From positions 27,268 to 91,267 of the forward strand of contig CAYWNA010000018.1 of the NCBI GenBank assembly GCA_964459305.1: a stretch of 64,000 bases of DNA, in the 5' to 3' direction. Below, piece after piece: positions 50,010 through 60,500 of the stretch. The position numbers and the translations under genes are program-made. Below the pieces are notes generated by a model. The model was not told where the DNA came from. It saw only the letters and a list, made by a program, of their open reading frames with translations, and did no database searches. This DNA comes from CAYWNA01 sp964459305. Lineage in GTDB: Bacteria; Planctomycetota; Planctomycetia; Pirellulales; Pirellulaceae. How positions within the stretch are numbered: the first letter of the stretch is position 1; each line of letters opens with the position of its first letter.

Positions 50010-51089
50010 TCACTCAGCGGCCTTCGGCTCGGGGCCATAGGCATTGTCGAATACGTTTGTCCCGGACGACGCGCGCACGGCTCTTTCCGGCGCGTCGTGT
50101 TTGAGGAACCAATTATGGTGCACGTCGCATTTCTCCTGGGGCACGCCGCGAATGACGACAGGCGTTTGCGGTGCGCGGAACGTGTTGTTGTGGATTTCGA
50201 TGGACGTGCCGGCGATTTCGGTGCCGTCTTTGCGGTCGCGCCCGCCGTGCATATCGAAACAGTGACTGAGCGACGTGCCCAACTCCACATTGTTTCTGGC
50301 GACGTATGTGCAGCCGGGACGGCCCGTTCCGGCGATGGAGTGGCGATTCCAATCGAACAAGTTGTGCTCGATCAACGACGCCGCCGTATTGTGCGACACG
50401 CCGTAGCCAAGGCCGTCGTACTGGCAATGGTGGATGAAATTGTGATGAATGTGATTGCCTTTGCCTTTTGTCAGGCAAATGCCGGCGTGGCCAAAACCCG
50501 ATATGTCGCAGTTGTCGACTTCGAGATCACCGTGTCGGGTCGTGATGCCATTTTGGGTCGGGAACTTGTAGTAGTACGCATGCCCGTCGCCGCCGGGGCC
50601 GAACGATCGGCGATGGTGTTCGAGGTACCGTTTCGTGTTCGGCCCGCGGATGCGCAAACCGGTGACGCGCACGCTCGGGCCCATCGGGCGGATCATCACC
50701 GGCGTCTTGAGCACATCGCTCGTCAGCAGGGCGCCCAACGAACCGTTGTGGCCCCTGTCGCCGGCAAGGGTGACGCCGGCCGGTACCTCCAGCACAAGCT
50801 GTTCGATGTAGATACGCGCCGTCAGGTCGATCTCCGTCTCGCCGGGAATGAACACGACCTGTCCCTCCGTTGCATTGGACAATGCGTCGAGCAACGAGTC
50901 GACTTCCTTCACCACGTAGTCGCCACCCGTGACGATGTGGGCGTAACCGTCGCCGCCGCCGACCGACCCAAGCTCGCCGGGCTTGGCTCCATAGGCCACG
51001 TCACCGATTTCCAGCCACGTCGGCTCGTCGGCCGTTGCGAGACACGGTAGCACAGACAAACCGATCAGTACGACAAACCGCAGGTTCAT
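50010..51089 (-). CDS. secreted beta-helix (pectate-lyase-like) protein
   Basis: The ATG at 51089 with AGGGAG upstream starts MNLRFVVLIGLSVLPCLATA, a signal peptide, and gives 359 residues. Coil repeats read LEVDNCDISGFGHAGICL, NHIHHNFIHHCQYDGLG and ASLIEHNLFDWNRHSIAG, followed by ARNNVELGTSLSHCFDMHGG, as in pectate lyase-like right-handed helices. It may cleave an acidic polysaccharide. It is followed 19 bases later by the HD hydrolase gene. Confidence 0.85.
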   Translation of the reverse strand: MNLRFVVLIGLSVLPCLATADEPTWLEIGDVAYGAKPGELGSVGGGDGYAHIVTGGDYVVKEVDSLLDALSNATEGQVVFIPGETEIDLTARIYIEQLVLEVPAGVTLAGDRGHNGSLGALLTSDVLKTPVMIRPMGPSVRVTGLRIRGPNTKRYLEHHRRSFGPGGDGHAYYYKFPTQNGITTRHGDLEVDNCDISGFGHAGICLTKGKGNHIHHNFIHHCQYDGLGYGVSHNTAASLIEHNLFDWNRHSIAGTGRPGCTYVARNNVELGTSLSHCFDMHGGRDRKDGTEIAGTSIEIHNNTFRAPQTPVVIRGVPQEKCDVHHNWFLKHDAPERAVRASSGTNVFDNAYGPEPKAAE

Positions 51090-51248
51090 GGCGTTGCTCC
51101 CTGATACGACGAACCGACGCATAAATCGGCACAGCGATCTTGTGATGTTTGGGGTCGGGTGTTCAGAAATCTATCATTCCAACACCCCCAGCACCGGCAT
51201 TTCGATGTCCCCGAGTTCGTTTCCGTCGGTGCCAAAACGATAATCGGA

Positions 51249-53192
51249 CTACGTGCCCGCTGGTATCACGGGCAGCACGACGTGCGAGGGCCGGTCCGCA
51301 TCGTGATGCACCGTCTGCTCCACCGTTTGAAACTCCTTGACCAAACCGATGTTGTCTTCGCCCGTGTTGGGATTCAGAAGGTAGTACGGGTAGTAGCTGC
51401 TGGAGATCTCGATGCGGATACGATGCCCGCGAGCGAAAACGTTGCCGGTCGGCCGCCAGAAGTCGATCACGTATTCATACGCTCGGTTGGGATCGATCGT
51501 GCTGAGCTTGCATGGATCGAAGGCCCCGGCGCGCTGCGGATCGCGGTGACGAGCTCGCATAACGCCTTCGCCCAGGAATAATGCCCGACCGTCCGGGTGC
51601 ACGTCGGCCAGACGGATCATCCAGTCGGTGTCGCGACCGCTGGTGGCGGCGAACAGTCGGGCCGTGATCGGACCGACGACTTCCACGTCCTCCGTCAGCT
51701 CGAGCGTATCATAGACCAGCACATCACGCCGGGCGGCAGACTGGCTGATGTCGCGAGGTCCGTCGATGTGGCCGTTGGCGAATGCTGCCGAAGGCGTCGG
51801 ATGGTGAGGATCGTAAACATACCGATCCGGCGGCTGTGTACCGGGAGGCCGGGTGCCGAGCGTTCCATCGCCGGCGGACGAGTTTGCCTGCCCGCCGCTG
51901 TGTAGGTAGTACTTGGTGAACTGCGTCTCCGGCAGGGGCCACTCCTGCGCCGCGCGCCACTGGTTGCGGCCCATCACAAAGACGTGGACGGGCGGATCGT
52001 TCGGCACGCCGTTGTCGATGCCCTTTAGGTGATGATCGAACCAGCGAAGCACATAGCCGTCCCAGTCGATGATCGCTTGCGGACCGAAATCGACTCCGAC
52101 GGCCTTGCGGTGGCGGTTAATGATGTGTTCCCAGGGACCGATCACGATCCGTGGACATCGCGCGGCGGGCGTGCCGCCATGCTGTTTCATGCCCAGATAG
52201 TTCATCGGGGTGCCGGGAAAGTTTGCGTCGAACCAACCAGAAATCGCCAGCGAAGGAACCTGGATCCGCGCGTAGTCCTCCGGCGTCTGATAGGCGATCC
52301 CTCGCCAGTAGTCGCCGCCGGCCGTGTTCTGCCGGATCCACTTTTGCCACCACGCGTTGGGCAAGTAGTTCCGGGTCTTGTCGAAGTCGATGTAGGGGAG
52401 CCGGCTGTAGGCTTTCTCGCGATCCACGGCAAAACCGCCGTAGGCGCCGGGGCCAGCGCTGTGCGGCCTGCGCGCAGACATCAGGCCCGCCCAATCCATC
52501 ATCCAGCAGACGAAGATGCCGTTCTGATACGGGCAGTTATGAAAGTGATCCGGCGGAGCGACTTCGGGCACAATGGCTTTCAGCGCCGGAGGCGCCTGGG
52601 AGGCTGTCCACCATTGGGTCCAACCCATGTACGAAAGCCCGTACGTTCCGACGTTGCCGTTGGACCACGCCTGGTCGGCGATCCACTGCACCAAGTCGTA
52701 ACCGTCAGTCTTATGTTTCGGCGAAAAGGGATCCCACTCGCCGCCGGAGTCGAAGCGGCCGCGCGAATCCGAGTTGACCACCACGTAGCCGCGAGCGGCG
52801 AATTTCTTCGCGCGGGCCGCCTGCCCGTTCTTGTTATACGGCGTTTGCTGCAACACCGCCGGAAAACGTCCCTCCGCTTTGGGGCGAAAAATGTCAACCA
52901 CGATCTGAACGCCGTCGCGCACGGCAACTTTCTGGTCCCTGAACTCTTCGACCTCGAATTGAGCTTCCGAGTAATCGCCTGGATCGGGCGCTTGGCCCGC
53001 GGCGAGTCCGACGATAACGAACGCGACGATCGCCCACGCCAAGCCCTGTTTCAAAAGTGGGCTCAGTGCTCTGTACGATGGCCTTCCAAGGCCGTCGAGA
53101 AGGGAGGTGGACTCTCGCGGGGCGGCTGTGGAAAGCCATCCTACGAGTTCTGAAATAGAGCCCAAAGACATTTTCCGCCCTGGTTCTTCCAT
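51249..53192 (-). CDS. CocE/NonD-type alpha/beta hydrolase, X-Pro dipeptidyl-peptidase family
   Basis: The product of 647 residues starts after GAAGGAG. About 50 polar residues precede a hydrophobic segment (LAWAIVAFVIVGLAAG, about 51-66). The hydrolase domain has TPYNKNGQAARAKKFAARGY, the nucleophile Ser187 in VGTYGLSYMGWTQ, the acid in AISGWFDANFPG, and the base His in GPWEHI. The C-terminal half is a jelly-roll domain (VVGPITARLFAATSG). The family cleaves esters or X-Pro peptides; which applies is not visible. Confidence 0.9.
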   Translation of the reverse strand: MEEPGRKMSLGSISELVGWLSTAAPRESTSLLDGLGRPSYRALSPLLKQGLAWAIVAFVIVGLAAGQAPDPGDYSEAQFEVEEFRDQKVAVRDGVQIVVDIFRPKAEGRFPAVLQQTPYNKNGQAARAKKFAARGYVVVNSDSRGRFDSGGEWDPFSPKHKTDGYDLVQWIADQAWSNGNVGTYGLSYMGWTQWWTASQAPPALKAIVPEVAPPDHFHNCPYQNGIFVCWMMDWAGLMSARRPHSAGPGAYGGFAVDREKAYSRLPYIDFDKTRNYLPNAWWQKWIRQNTAGGDYWRGIAYQTPEDYARIQVPSLAISGWFDANFPGTPMNYLGMKQHGGTPAARCPRIVIGPWEHIINRHRKAVGVDFGPQAIIDWDGYVLRWFDHHLKGIDNGVPNDPPVHVFVMGRNQWRAAQEWPLPETQFTKYYLHSGGQANSSAGDGTLGTRPPGTQPPDRYVYDPHHPTPSAAFANGHIDGPRDISQSAARRDVLVYDTLELTEDVEVVGPITARLFAATSGRDTDWMIRLADVHPDGRALFLGEGVMRARHRDPQRAGAFDPCKLSTIDPNRAYEYVIDFWRPTGNVFARGHRIRIEISSSYYPYYLLNPNTGEDNIGLVKEFQTVEQTVHHDADRPSHVVLPVIPAGT

Positions 53193-53276
53193 GGATATCT
53201 CCTTCGTGATGATCCGTGTTCGCAGAGGTTGGACCAGTCAATGAAATCGCGTCCACAAGAACGGTGGCTACCGGCC

Positions 53277-53522
53277 CTACCTTGTGTCCTCGCGGTCAGA
53301 CTCCTGGTTCGCGGAGCTCCCAGATGCCTCTCCTGCGCCCGCCGCTGGACCTTCTCTGTCAGCGCCTCCACCAGACCCGAACAAGGAGCCCATGCATCCG
53401 CCACAGAAGCAGCACATGGTGCAGAGCAGAAGGAGTCCGACACCACAAACGACAACCACGGTTGGTGCGCGTCGCCAAATGTCGAGAGCTTTGTCTTTGA
53501 CGTTATTCAGGAAGTCGGGCAT
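53277..53522 (-). CDS. cysteine-rich single-pass small membrane protein
   Basis: The 81-residue product has GAAGGAG upstream of its ATG. A membrane segment (about 21-45, VVVVCGVGLLLLCTMCCFCG) holds five cysteines including a CCFC cluster, followed by a Gly-rich, acidic tail. It is the nearest gene upstream of the CocE-like gene. The family is not recognised; the good ribosome binding site and composition argue for a real gene. Confidence 0.7.
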   Translation of the reverse strand: MPDFLNNVKDKALDIWRRAPTVVVVCGVGLLLLCTMCCFCGGCMGSLFGSGGGADREGPAAGAGEASGSSANQESDREDTR

Positions 53523-54079
53523 TGTTCAAGCTCCTTCGTTAAAACGTCGGCCTTCATGGTCCGCCGCTCATCGAATCCGCGCGACGGGCTATCCGCCGCG
53601 CCATCAGAATAGCCCAGCGTTGGGCGGCGAGCAACTAGATAGTGCGGGTCTCGACGCCAAACACTATACCACCCGCGGGCTAGATTGATCGTAACCCGAC
53701 GCGTAAGCGAGGGCGCAACGCGTTTCCTCGCTTACGCGTCGGGTTTCTATTAGATGTGTCAAACTTGACCGCGAGTGGTATAGCTTGACACGCTCGATAA
53801 CCGCAGTGGAAGCACGGCTGCTCCTCCGCTGGGTAGCACGCAAGCAGTGACTATGAAAGGCTCCCGACAAGAACATCGACGGCGCAAGATGGGCAAGAAA
53901 TACAGGTTAGACGAAACTCTCTGGTTATTCTGCCGGAGGCACGCCGATCATGGAGAAGGTAATCCGTCCCGCGGCAACTCATGGCGGTCGATTCGCTGTC
54001 TTGCTGTGGAAGATTTCGGTTGCCATCGCCGTCAACCGTTTCGGCGCAGTCTCCTTTTAGGGACGTTCAGGTGAACAAG
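53523..54079. other. spacer with palindrome, no gene
   Basis: About 550 bases without a supported gene. It contains the palindrome at 53693-53745. Two near-identical short stretches (CTATACCACCCGCGG near 53665 and its reverse complement CCGCGAGTGGTATAG near 53770) flank it, which suggests that an outer pair of arms also exists here. Confidence 0.5.
53693..53745. repeat. palindrome, family B variant
   Basis: Perfect 20-base arms at 53693-53712 and 53726-53745 (core CGACGCGTAAGCGAGG). Related to the inner palindrome at 16607-16673, with GAC in place of GAA. Confidence 0.92.
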
Positions 54080-54595
54080 ATGAAGTGGACTAGCAGAATT
54101 GTGTTGTGGTCGGCGATCGTCGCCTTGTTGATTCCTCACACCGCCACAGCTTCCGCGGCAACAAAACGCAGCGAGGCCGCGCGCCAGACAGTGATCGTGG
54201 ATGTCGCGCTCACGCAAAACAACCAACTGCGCGGGCAACTGGTGAACGGAGATGGGAAAGCCAAGGCCGGGACCCAAGTCACAGTCTCCTCCGGCCGGCA
54301 GGTGATTGGCCAGACGGTCACGGATGAACAAGGCCTCTTCGCCGTCAGAATGGACAAGGGTGGCGTGTACGCCCTGTCGGACGGCAAGACATCCGCTTTG
54401 GTTCGTGTGTGGACCAGTCAGGCAGCTCCCCCGTCGGCAATCGATGGAATTCTGATGGTGTCCGCCGAAAACATCTCACGTGCCAACCTCTCGCGTACAT
54501 ACGGCGGGCTGCGCGGAGTTCTCGAAACGGCCACCGTCCTTGGCGCGATGGGGGGCGTAGTCTATCTCGCCGCGGACAACGACGACTCAAGTTGA
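54080..54595 (+). CDS. secreted protein with carboxypeptidase-regulatory-like fold
   Basis: The ATG at 54080 (or a GTG at 54071) begins MKWTSRIVLWSAIVALLIPH, a signal peptide. The 171-residue product has a beta-sandwich repeat pattern LRGQLVNGDGKAKAGTQVTV then GQTVTDEQGLFAVRMDKGGV, as in carboxypeptidase regulatory-like domains, and a glycine-rich hydrophobic C-terminus (VLGAMGGVVYLAADNDDSS). I recall many such proteins in planctomycetes; their role is unknown, perhaps in the cell surface. Confidence 0.8.
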   Translation: MKWTSRIVLWSAIVALLIPHTATASAATKRSEAARQTVIVDVALTQNNQLRGQLVNGDGKAKAGTQVTVSSGRQVIGQTVTDEQGLFAVRMDKGGVYALSDGKTSALVRVWTSQAAPPSAIDGILMVSAENISRANLSRTYGGLRGVLETATVLGAMGGVVYLAADNDDSS

Positions 54596-54649
54596 CTCCG
54601 CTCCGCGAGTCTTGAGGTTGCTTGAGAAGGAATTGACCCGGAATTCCTG

Positions 54650-54717
54650 GTAGCCGAAGTCGCCAGACTTTGGACCGTTCGGGGCGGCAAATCCCAAACT
54701 CTGGCGAGTTCGGCTAC
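54650..54717. repeat. long palindrome, family C, copy 2
   Basis: 24-base arms at 54650-54673 and 54694-54717 (core GAAGTCGCCAGACTTTGG) with a few mismatches. Same family as 23285-23349. It lies between convergent gene ends. Confidence 0.9.
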
Positions 54718-54776
54718 CGCGGAAAAACGCCGGCGTTATTTCTGCAGCGATCCTAAATTGCCCCTGACACTTGGTG

Positions 54777-55790
54777 TCAGCCTTGACCCTCGTCGAGTGC
54801 CTTGCGGTGCTCCTCGGAAACACGCTCGATCTGTTCTGGCGATTCGTAGGGCACGTACATCGCTCGCATCACCATCTGGTATCTCCGGCCGACCTCGTAG
54901 TCCGGTATGAAATACTGGAAATCCCACGCCGGATTCCCGGAGCCGCCGCCAGACGGACTTTGGCTCAAGCGCATGCCGTCCTTGGATCGGAACATGAGCA
55001 CCAGTGCCATACCATGACTGACACCGTAGTACCACGGTTCGGTGTAGCGATACTGCGAACGATTGAAGACGAGCGTCAATGGGAAATCCGAATCGCGACC
55101 GAAGACGCGATCGTCGTCGGATGACACATGGGTGGAAAATGTTCCGTGAGCGGGCGTGACGCCGCGGATCCAGCGGGACTGCCGGGACCCGCCGTCTTCG
55201 TGCCCTTTCAAATGGACATCTAACGATCCCGGCTGGTGGATGTAGCTGGCCCAGAACAGCCCCACATAACCGTGCTGGAACGTGCGACGACGCGGGATGC
55301 ATTCCAAAGTCATCTCGACCGTGCCGTCGTCCAGCATTCGATACCGCAGGCAACTCTCTAAGCCCCATGTAGGCGTCGGTTCTTGGTACAGTTCCGCCGT
55401 GAATTCGTCGACCACGCGGAGTTCCATCGGCGCATTGCGGGGCTCAAACAGCACTCGACGGTCTCGCTTGGTTCCATCGTGGATGTGCTCGAAGTTGAGA
55501 CCCGCGTACGACGGCACAAACAGATTCTCCCGACGCTGCGTGTGCTTCAACGACGCGATTCCGCTGTAGCCGGCACGGTGGCCCGGCAGCACATCGTCGT
55601 CGACCGCGCGATTGTCGACCACCACGGCCTCGACGTCTCCCTGCTTGAGAATCACGTAGGGCTTCACCGGTACGCTGTACCGAATCGATTTGTCAGACAG
55701 CGTGGTAAGGCGGGGCATGTCGTCGGCCCGTGCGATGATCGACCATAACACCGATAATGCGAGGCAAAAGGCGAAGTTGAGCATTTTCAT
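54777..55790 (-). CDS. secreted protein of unknown function
   Basis: The preferred ATG at 55790 starts MKMLNFAFCLALSVLWSIIA, a signal peptide, and gives 337 residues. The rest is rich in beta structure, with conserved-looking aromatic stretches (FVPSYAGLNFEHIHDG, HGYVGLFWASYIHQPGS, RYTEPWYYGVSHGMAL). The pattern recalls galactose-mutarotase-like or lyase sandwiches, but I cannot assign a family. It lies next to a carbohydrate-related cluster. Confidence 0.75.
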   Translation of the reverse strand: MKMLNFAFCLALSVLWSIIARADDMPRLTTLSDKSIRYSVPVKPYVILKQGDVEAVVVDNRAVDDDVLPGHRAGYSGIASLKHTQRRENLFVPSYAGLNFEHIHDGTKRDRRVLFEPRNAPMELRVVDEFTAELYQEPTPTWGLESCLRYRMLDDGTVEMTLECIPRRRTFQHGYVGLFWASYIHQPGSLDVHLKGHEDGGSRQSRWIRGVTPAHGTFSTHVSSDDDRVFGRDSDFPLTLVFNRSQYRYTEPWYYGVSHGMALVLMFRSKDGMRLSQSPSGGGSGNPAWDFQYFIPDYEVGRRYQMVMRAMYVPYESPEQIERVSEEHRKALDEGQG

Positions 55791-55822
55791 GATGGCACGT
55801 TTCCTGTGAAAACTGAAGAGTG

Positions 55823-57154
55823 TCAACCGGGTCCTGCATAGAATCGCCCGTCCGTTTCTGCCACTTCACGCAGCAGCGGTGTGGGCCGGGCTCGTTTGCC
55901 AAGATAGTCGAGCGACTGAAGCATTTGTGCGACATTCGCCGCTCCCAGTTCGTCCGCCCAGTAAAGCAGCCCTCCGCGCGACTGAGGAAAACCCAGTCCA
56001 TGAATCACTGCCAAATCGACCAAATGTGGATCCGAGACAACCTCTTCTTGCAGAATCCGTGTGGCCTCCAGCAACATCGGCAAGAACAACCTGGCGGCAA
56101 TCGACTCGCTGGTGTGCTCCCGCGGTGTTTTGATCCATTTTGCGATGATTTCGCCGGTCGCAGGATTGGGCTTTGTGGCGGCACCTTCGGAATCGTCGTC
56201 GTATGTAAAGAAACCGCTTCGCGTTTTGCGCCCCAGATGTCGCGCCTTGATCATCGGAACCAGAAGCGGCGCGCTAATAACATTGTCCGGGTAAGCGCTG
56301 GCGAAAACCAAACCGCAATCCAAGGCAGTGTCCATACCGATCTCGTCCAATAACGCCAGCGGTCCCATTGCCATCCCGAACTCCGTGGCGGTACGCTCGA
56401 TCGCGTCCATTGAGACGCCTTCCAGCAATAGCTCCATTGCCTCGCCAACATACGGAAGCAGGAGACGATTCACAACAAAACCCGGCGCGTCGTTCAGCAC
56501 CAACGGGATTTTGTGGATTGCATTGACATAGGCGACGGCTGTGGCGATCGTCGATTGGCTGGTTTCCGGCCCGCGTATGATCTCGATGATTGGTCGCCTG
56601 TGGACCGGACGAAGGAAGTGGACTCCACAGAAACGTTGGGGGACAGCCAAATGCGAGGCGAGCCGAGTGATGGCGATCGTCGATGTGTTGGAAGTTAGGA
56701 CAGTCGTATCGCTGGTTTTCGGCTCCAGTTCTGCAAAAAGCGGTTGCTTGACGAAAAACCTCTCGACCACGGTCTCCACAACCAAATCACAACGGGCAAT
56801 TGCCTCCAGGTCGGTGGTCAACTCGATAAGCCCAGTCCACTCTGCTTCCGCGGGCGGCATGGCGTGGCCGTGGTTGGCGGCCAGAGTGGCGGCGACATCT
56901 CCCGGCAATCGGGACAATGCGGCCTCAGACACGTCGTTGACAACGACTCGCAAACCGTGTTCGACAGTGGCCGCCGCGATCGCAGCCCCCATCATTCCGG
57001 CACCCACGATCCCCACCGACTCGACGGCGCCGGTGGAGTCAGACGCGAACTCGGCTTTCGTATAACGCTGATTGAACTCGATCAGCGAGCGAACGTTCTC
57101 TCGCGCCTGTTCTGTTGACTGTATGTCGGTCGATGGTTGAAACGCGTCTGACAA
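55823..57154 (-). CDS. 3-hydroxyacyl-CoA dehydrogenase
   Basis: The 443-residue product is the dehydrogenase half of FadB-type enzymes without the hydratase. A 40-residue extension precedes the NAD fold VESVGIVGAGMMGAAIAAAT. Then come VETVVERFFVKQPLF, TSNTSTIAITRLAS, and the catalytic His region FCGVHFLRPVHRRPIIEII. Two C-terminal helical domains follow, with FFTYDDDSEG and FPQSRGGLLYWAD. It oxidises 3-hydroxyacyl-CoA in fatty acid degradation or a related pathway. No other beta-oxidation gene is adjacent. Confidence 0.9.
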   Translation of the reverse strand: MSDAFQPSTDIQSTEQARENVRSLIEFNQRYTKAEFASDSTGAVESVGIVGAGMMGAAIAAATVEHGLRVVVNDVSEAALSRLPGDVAATLAANHGHAMPPAEAEWTGLIELTTDLEAIARCDLVVETVVERFFVKQPLFAELEPKTSDTTVLTSNTSTIAITRLASHLAVPQRFCGVHFLRPVHRRPIIEIIRGPETSQSTIATAVAYVNAIHKIPLVLNDAPGFVVNRLLLPYVGEAMELLLEGVSMDAIERTATEFGMAMGPLALLDEIGMDTALDCGLVFASAYPDNVISAPLLVPMIKARHLGRKTRSGFFTYDDDSEGAATKPNPATGEIIAKWIKTPREHTSESIAARLFLPMLLEATRILQEEVVSDPHLVDLAVIHGLGFPQSRGGLLYWADELGAANVAQMLQSLDYLGKRARPTPLLREVAETDGRFYAGPG

Positions 57155-57507
57155 CTCAATTTCCTCCGCCCCTGCGGGACTTCAGGCCGTCAAGATGGTG
57201 TTGGGGGATTCCAACCGGGCGGCTACTGGGATCAAATGATATCCCTGGCCTTGCGGAAACGCAATGATCCGCTGCGATTCAGACGTAAGCGGGGATGCAG
57301 GAGAGTAGCAGGCACACTCCGTGTGCCGTCCGCCACGCGGCGTCGCGTCACGAAACGGTGGGGGATGTTGTCAGAGCCGGGATCTCCCGTGGTTTTGCGG
57401 ACGGCACACGGAGTGTGCCTGCTACCTTGCCTTACGCCTGAATCGCAGCAATGATCCGACTAAACGGCGGTGCGCGTCACGCACCCTACATCGAGGAATC
57501 GCATGCC
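57155..57507. other. spacer filled by a nested palindrome
   Basis: The 353-base spacer between divergent genes is mostly occupied by the palindrome at 57271-57449. I see no separate promoter hexamers. Confidence 0.6.
57271..57449. repeat. 179-base nested double palindrome
   Basis: Outer 19-base arms (57271-57289 and 57431-57449; GATTCAGACGTAAG against CTTACGCCTGAATC) enclose an inner pair of perfect 29-base arms (57305-57333 and 57397-57425; core GGCACACTCCGTGTGCC). The outer GATTCAGACG also starts the direct repeats near 1.3 kb. Confidence 0.95.
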
Positions 57508-60500
57508 ATGATCCGATTGCGACATCTCTTACCACCCCTCTCCGTTTGTCTCATCTGTTCTGCTGCAGCCGCCTTTGACGGCCATCGGGTGACCGCAGGT
57601 CCGGTAACCTTGACCATCGGCGAGATTCCAACCGTTGCCGCTTATGACGAACCGCAACAAGTCGGCGTCACCGTGAGCAATGCCGCCGATCATCCGGTGG
57701 ACGTCGTTTTGGAGGTCAAGGATCTGGTGGACGAGTGGCATACGGTTGGCATCGCTCGGCATAGCATGACGCTCGCCACGAAATCGAAACAGGCAGAATC
57801 CTTCCAGATCGCAGCCGATCGCGGCTGTCTTTCGGCCCATTATCCCGTACACGTGTATGCCACGTTCGAGGATTCCGGTGATCAGGTCGTCGCTCACGCC
57901 GTCCGCATTTTTCAGACCGACTTCTCGCAAAACGACCAAGCTGCAACACAGACCAACGACCTGCCGGTTACCGTTGTTCCCAAGGTGGGCGCCGTGCCAC
58001 TGGCCACGTTGACCACGCATGGCGTATCGTGGTCGTACTACGATTCGCCGCTTGTCAAGCTACCGGTGGGTTGGCTTGGGAGCGATCCAACTTCGCGCGC
58101 AAGCCTTCACCGCAGCAGCAGCACGCGCGGCGAAACGAGACTGGCGCTGCAAATGCATCCTCCCTACCTGCCTGGCGGCGGATCGATCTTCGCCGAGTAC
58201 CGGCTGCAGCTTCCCGACACCAAGCCATTGCGGCTGACCTTCTTCAACGCGATCCGCGACCACCATCCTCCGGAACCGCCCAGCGACGGCGTGACTTTTC
58301 GCGTCTGGGCCGACGACGATCCGCTGTTCGAACGGCACACCGATGCCAAGCAGTGGGTGGCTGGCGAGGCCGACTTGAGTCGGTTTGCCGGCCGCGAGAT
58401 TCTGCTGCGATTGGAGAGCCATCCAGGTCCCAAACGCAGCACGACCTGCGATTCCAGCTTTTGGGGCGACCCCGTCGTGATCGCCGGCCCTCAGCCCGAA
58501 CAGCTTTCCCCAGACGAAAAGAAACAACTTGCGGCCCAGGCGGCAAAAACGCTGGCAGACGGCAAGCCAGCCGGCGAAGATTCGTTTGTTTTCGACCTCG
58601 AAGACGATTGTCGGGCGGCGATCGCGCTCGGCCGTCACGGACTGGCCGACGCGACAATCGTCTTCGGTTCAGACGATCGTGTTGTCGCATTTGATGGGCT
58701 TCGGATGTCGGTCGAGGATCAGCCCGTCGGACAGTGGCCGTCGGCCCTGTTGACAGAGGATGTTCAGACGGCTCTCGATGCCACGGGCCGCTTGCGCATC
58801 GTGCATCGATTGCGATTGGGCGATCGACCGTTCGATTTGACTGCCGAATTGTGGGCCGAAACCACTGGATTACGAATGAAGGTCTCCTGCCCCGAACGCA
58901 TCACCGATTTGGCGTTCGGTCCCGCCGATCAGAAAGCGCCTCGCGTCTATTACGGGCACGGATTCTGCATCGTCCGGCCCGAAGCGTTTCGAGCCTCGGG
59001 CGGGGGTCACAACCTATCGACCAGTCACGTGGGCTTTGACTTCGACCGCGGCGTATCGCTGTTGGTCGCGTGCGACGTTCCTCCCGACTATCTGCAGGTT
59101 GATCCTGATCAGAATGTCTACACGCTGCACACTCACCCGGACGCCATGTTCACGATCGTGCCCAGTCTGTACGGCGCGATGAATTGTGCGTTGAAGTATC
59201 GACCGCTGTACGACAAGCAGCCGTCAGACGGTTTTGGTCGCAAAGCCGGCCGTTTCTGTTTTGACATTTGGGGCGGCGCGTACGCGGGCGACGCTGCGAT
59301 GGTAGAGCGTTGCTTCGACTACGGCTTGACCGACTCGCTGGTTATCATGCACGTGTGGCAACGTTGGGGTTACGACTATCGGTTGCCCGATATCTATCCG
59401 CCGAATCCACAACTGGGAACACTCGAAGACCTGCAGGCGTTCTCCAAGCTGTGCGCGGATCACGACGTGCCGTTCGGCTTGCACGACAACTACATCGACT
59501 TCTATCCCGACGCGGATGATTTCACTTACGACCGTATCGTCTTCACACGAGACGGGCGGCCACAGAAGGCCTGGATCAACACCGGCCGTGACGCGCAGAG
59601 TTACCGCTGGCGACCGGATTGCATCCAGCCCTTCGTCGAACGCAACCTGCAGTTGATTCAACCGAACTTGCCACAGACGGCCTACTTTATCGACGTGTTC
59701 ACTTCGGCCAACAGCTTTGACTACTACGACCGCCAAGGAAACTTCCATTCCAAGCTGGAGACGCGTCGCGCATGGGGCGAAGCGTTTGCTTGGATCCGCG
59801 ACTTGCTGGGCAATCATGCTCCGATGTGCTCGGAGGCCGGCGGCGATCATTTGATCGGGTACGTCGATGGAGCCGACTGCCAGTTTCTGCAAATCAGCCC
59901 GGAGTCCAAGCGGTTTAACATCAGAATCCCCTGTGAGGATTGGGAGCGGGTGCCCTGGTTCGACGCTGTGAACCACACCCGGTTCAGTCTACACGGCGTG
60001 GGCTATTCGGGCCGTTACCAGGGTGGCCGGTCGCGACCGCTGCACGGCATCGAAAGCGACGACTACATTAGCGCGGAGATACTGACTGGTCACGCCTTGA
60101 TGATCGACCGCGGAGGACTGGTGCGCGGCGCGATCCGCAAGTACTGGCTCGCTCAGGATCTCATCCGAAGTTTGGCGCTGGACGAGATCGAAGGCTTCGG
60201 TTACGACGATGGCGACATTCACCGGGCGGTCGTTACGTGGAAGACCGGTGCCCGTGTGTACGTGAACCGCGGTCCAAGCGACTGGAACGTGGGTGGTCGC
60301 ATCCTGCCGCAATTCGGCTACTTTGCGAAGAACGGGGATATCGAATCGAGCATTGAACGCATCGACGGGGCGGTGGTCGAACGATCTCGTGCGAAAGATC
60401 GCTTCTACGTGAACGGCCGTGGCTATCTGCCCGACGCGCCGCTGGCGATTCATCCTTCGGCTGAACGTGTCGAGTACCTCGGCGACCGGAAGTTCAAATT

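Noticed and set aside
52029..53153. 374-codon plus-strand frame opposite the CocE-like gene
   Set aside because: Antisense to a gene with an intact catalytic triad; composition is Arg/Val-rich shadow.
53847..54074. 75-codon plus-strand frame before the secreted small protein
   Set aside because: No ribosome binding site, Arg/His-rich random composition, and it overlaps nothing conserved.
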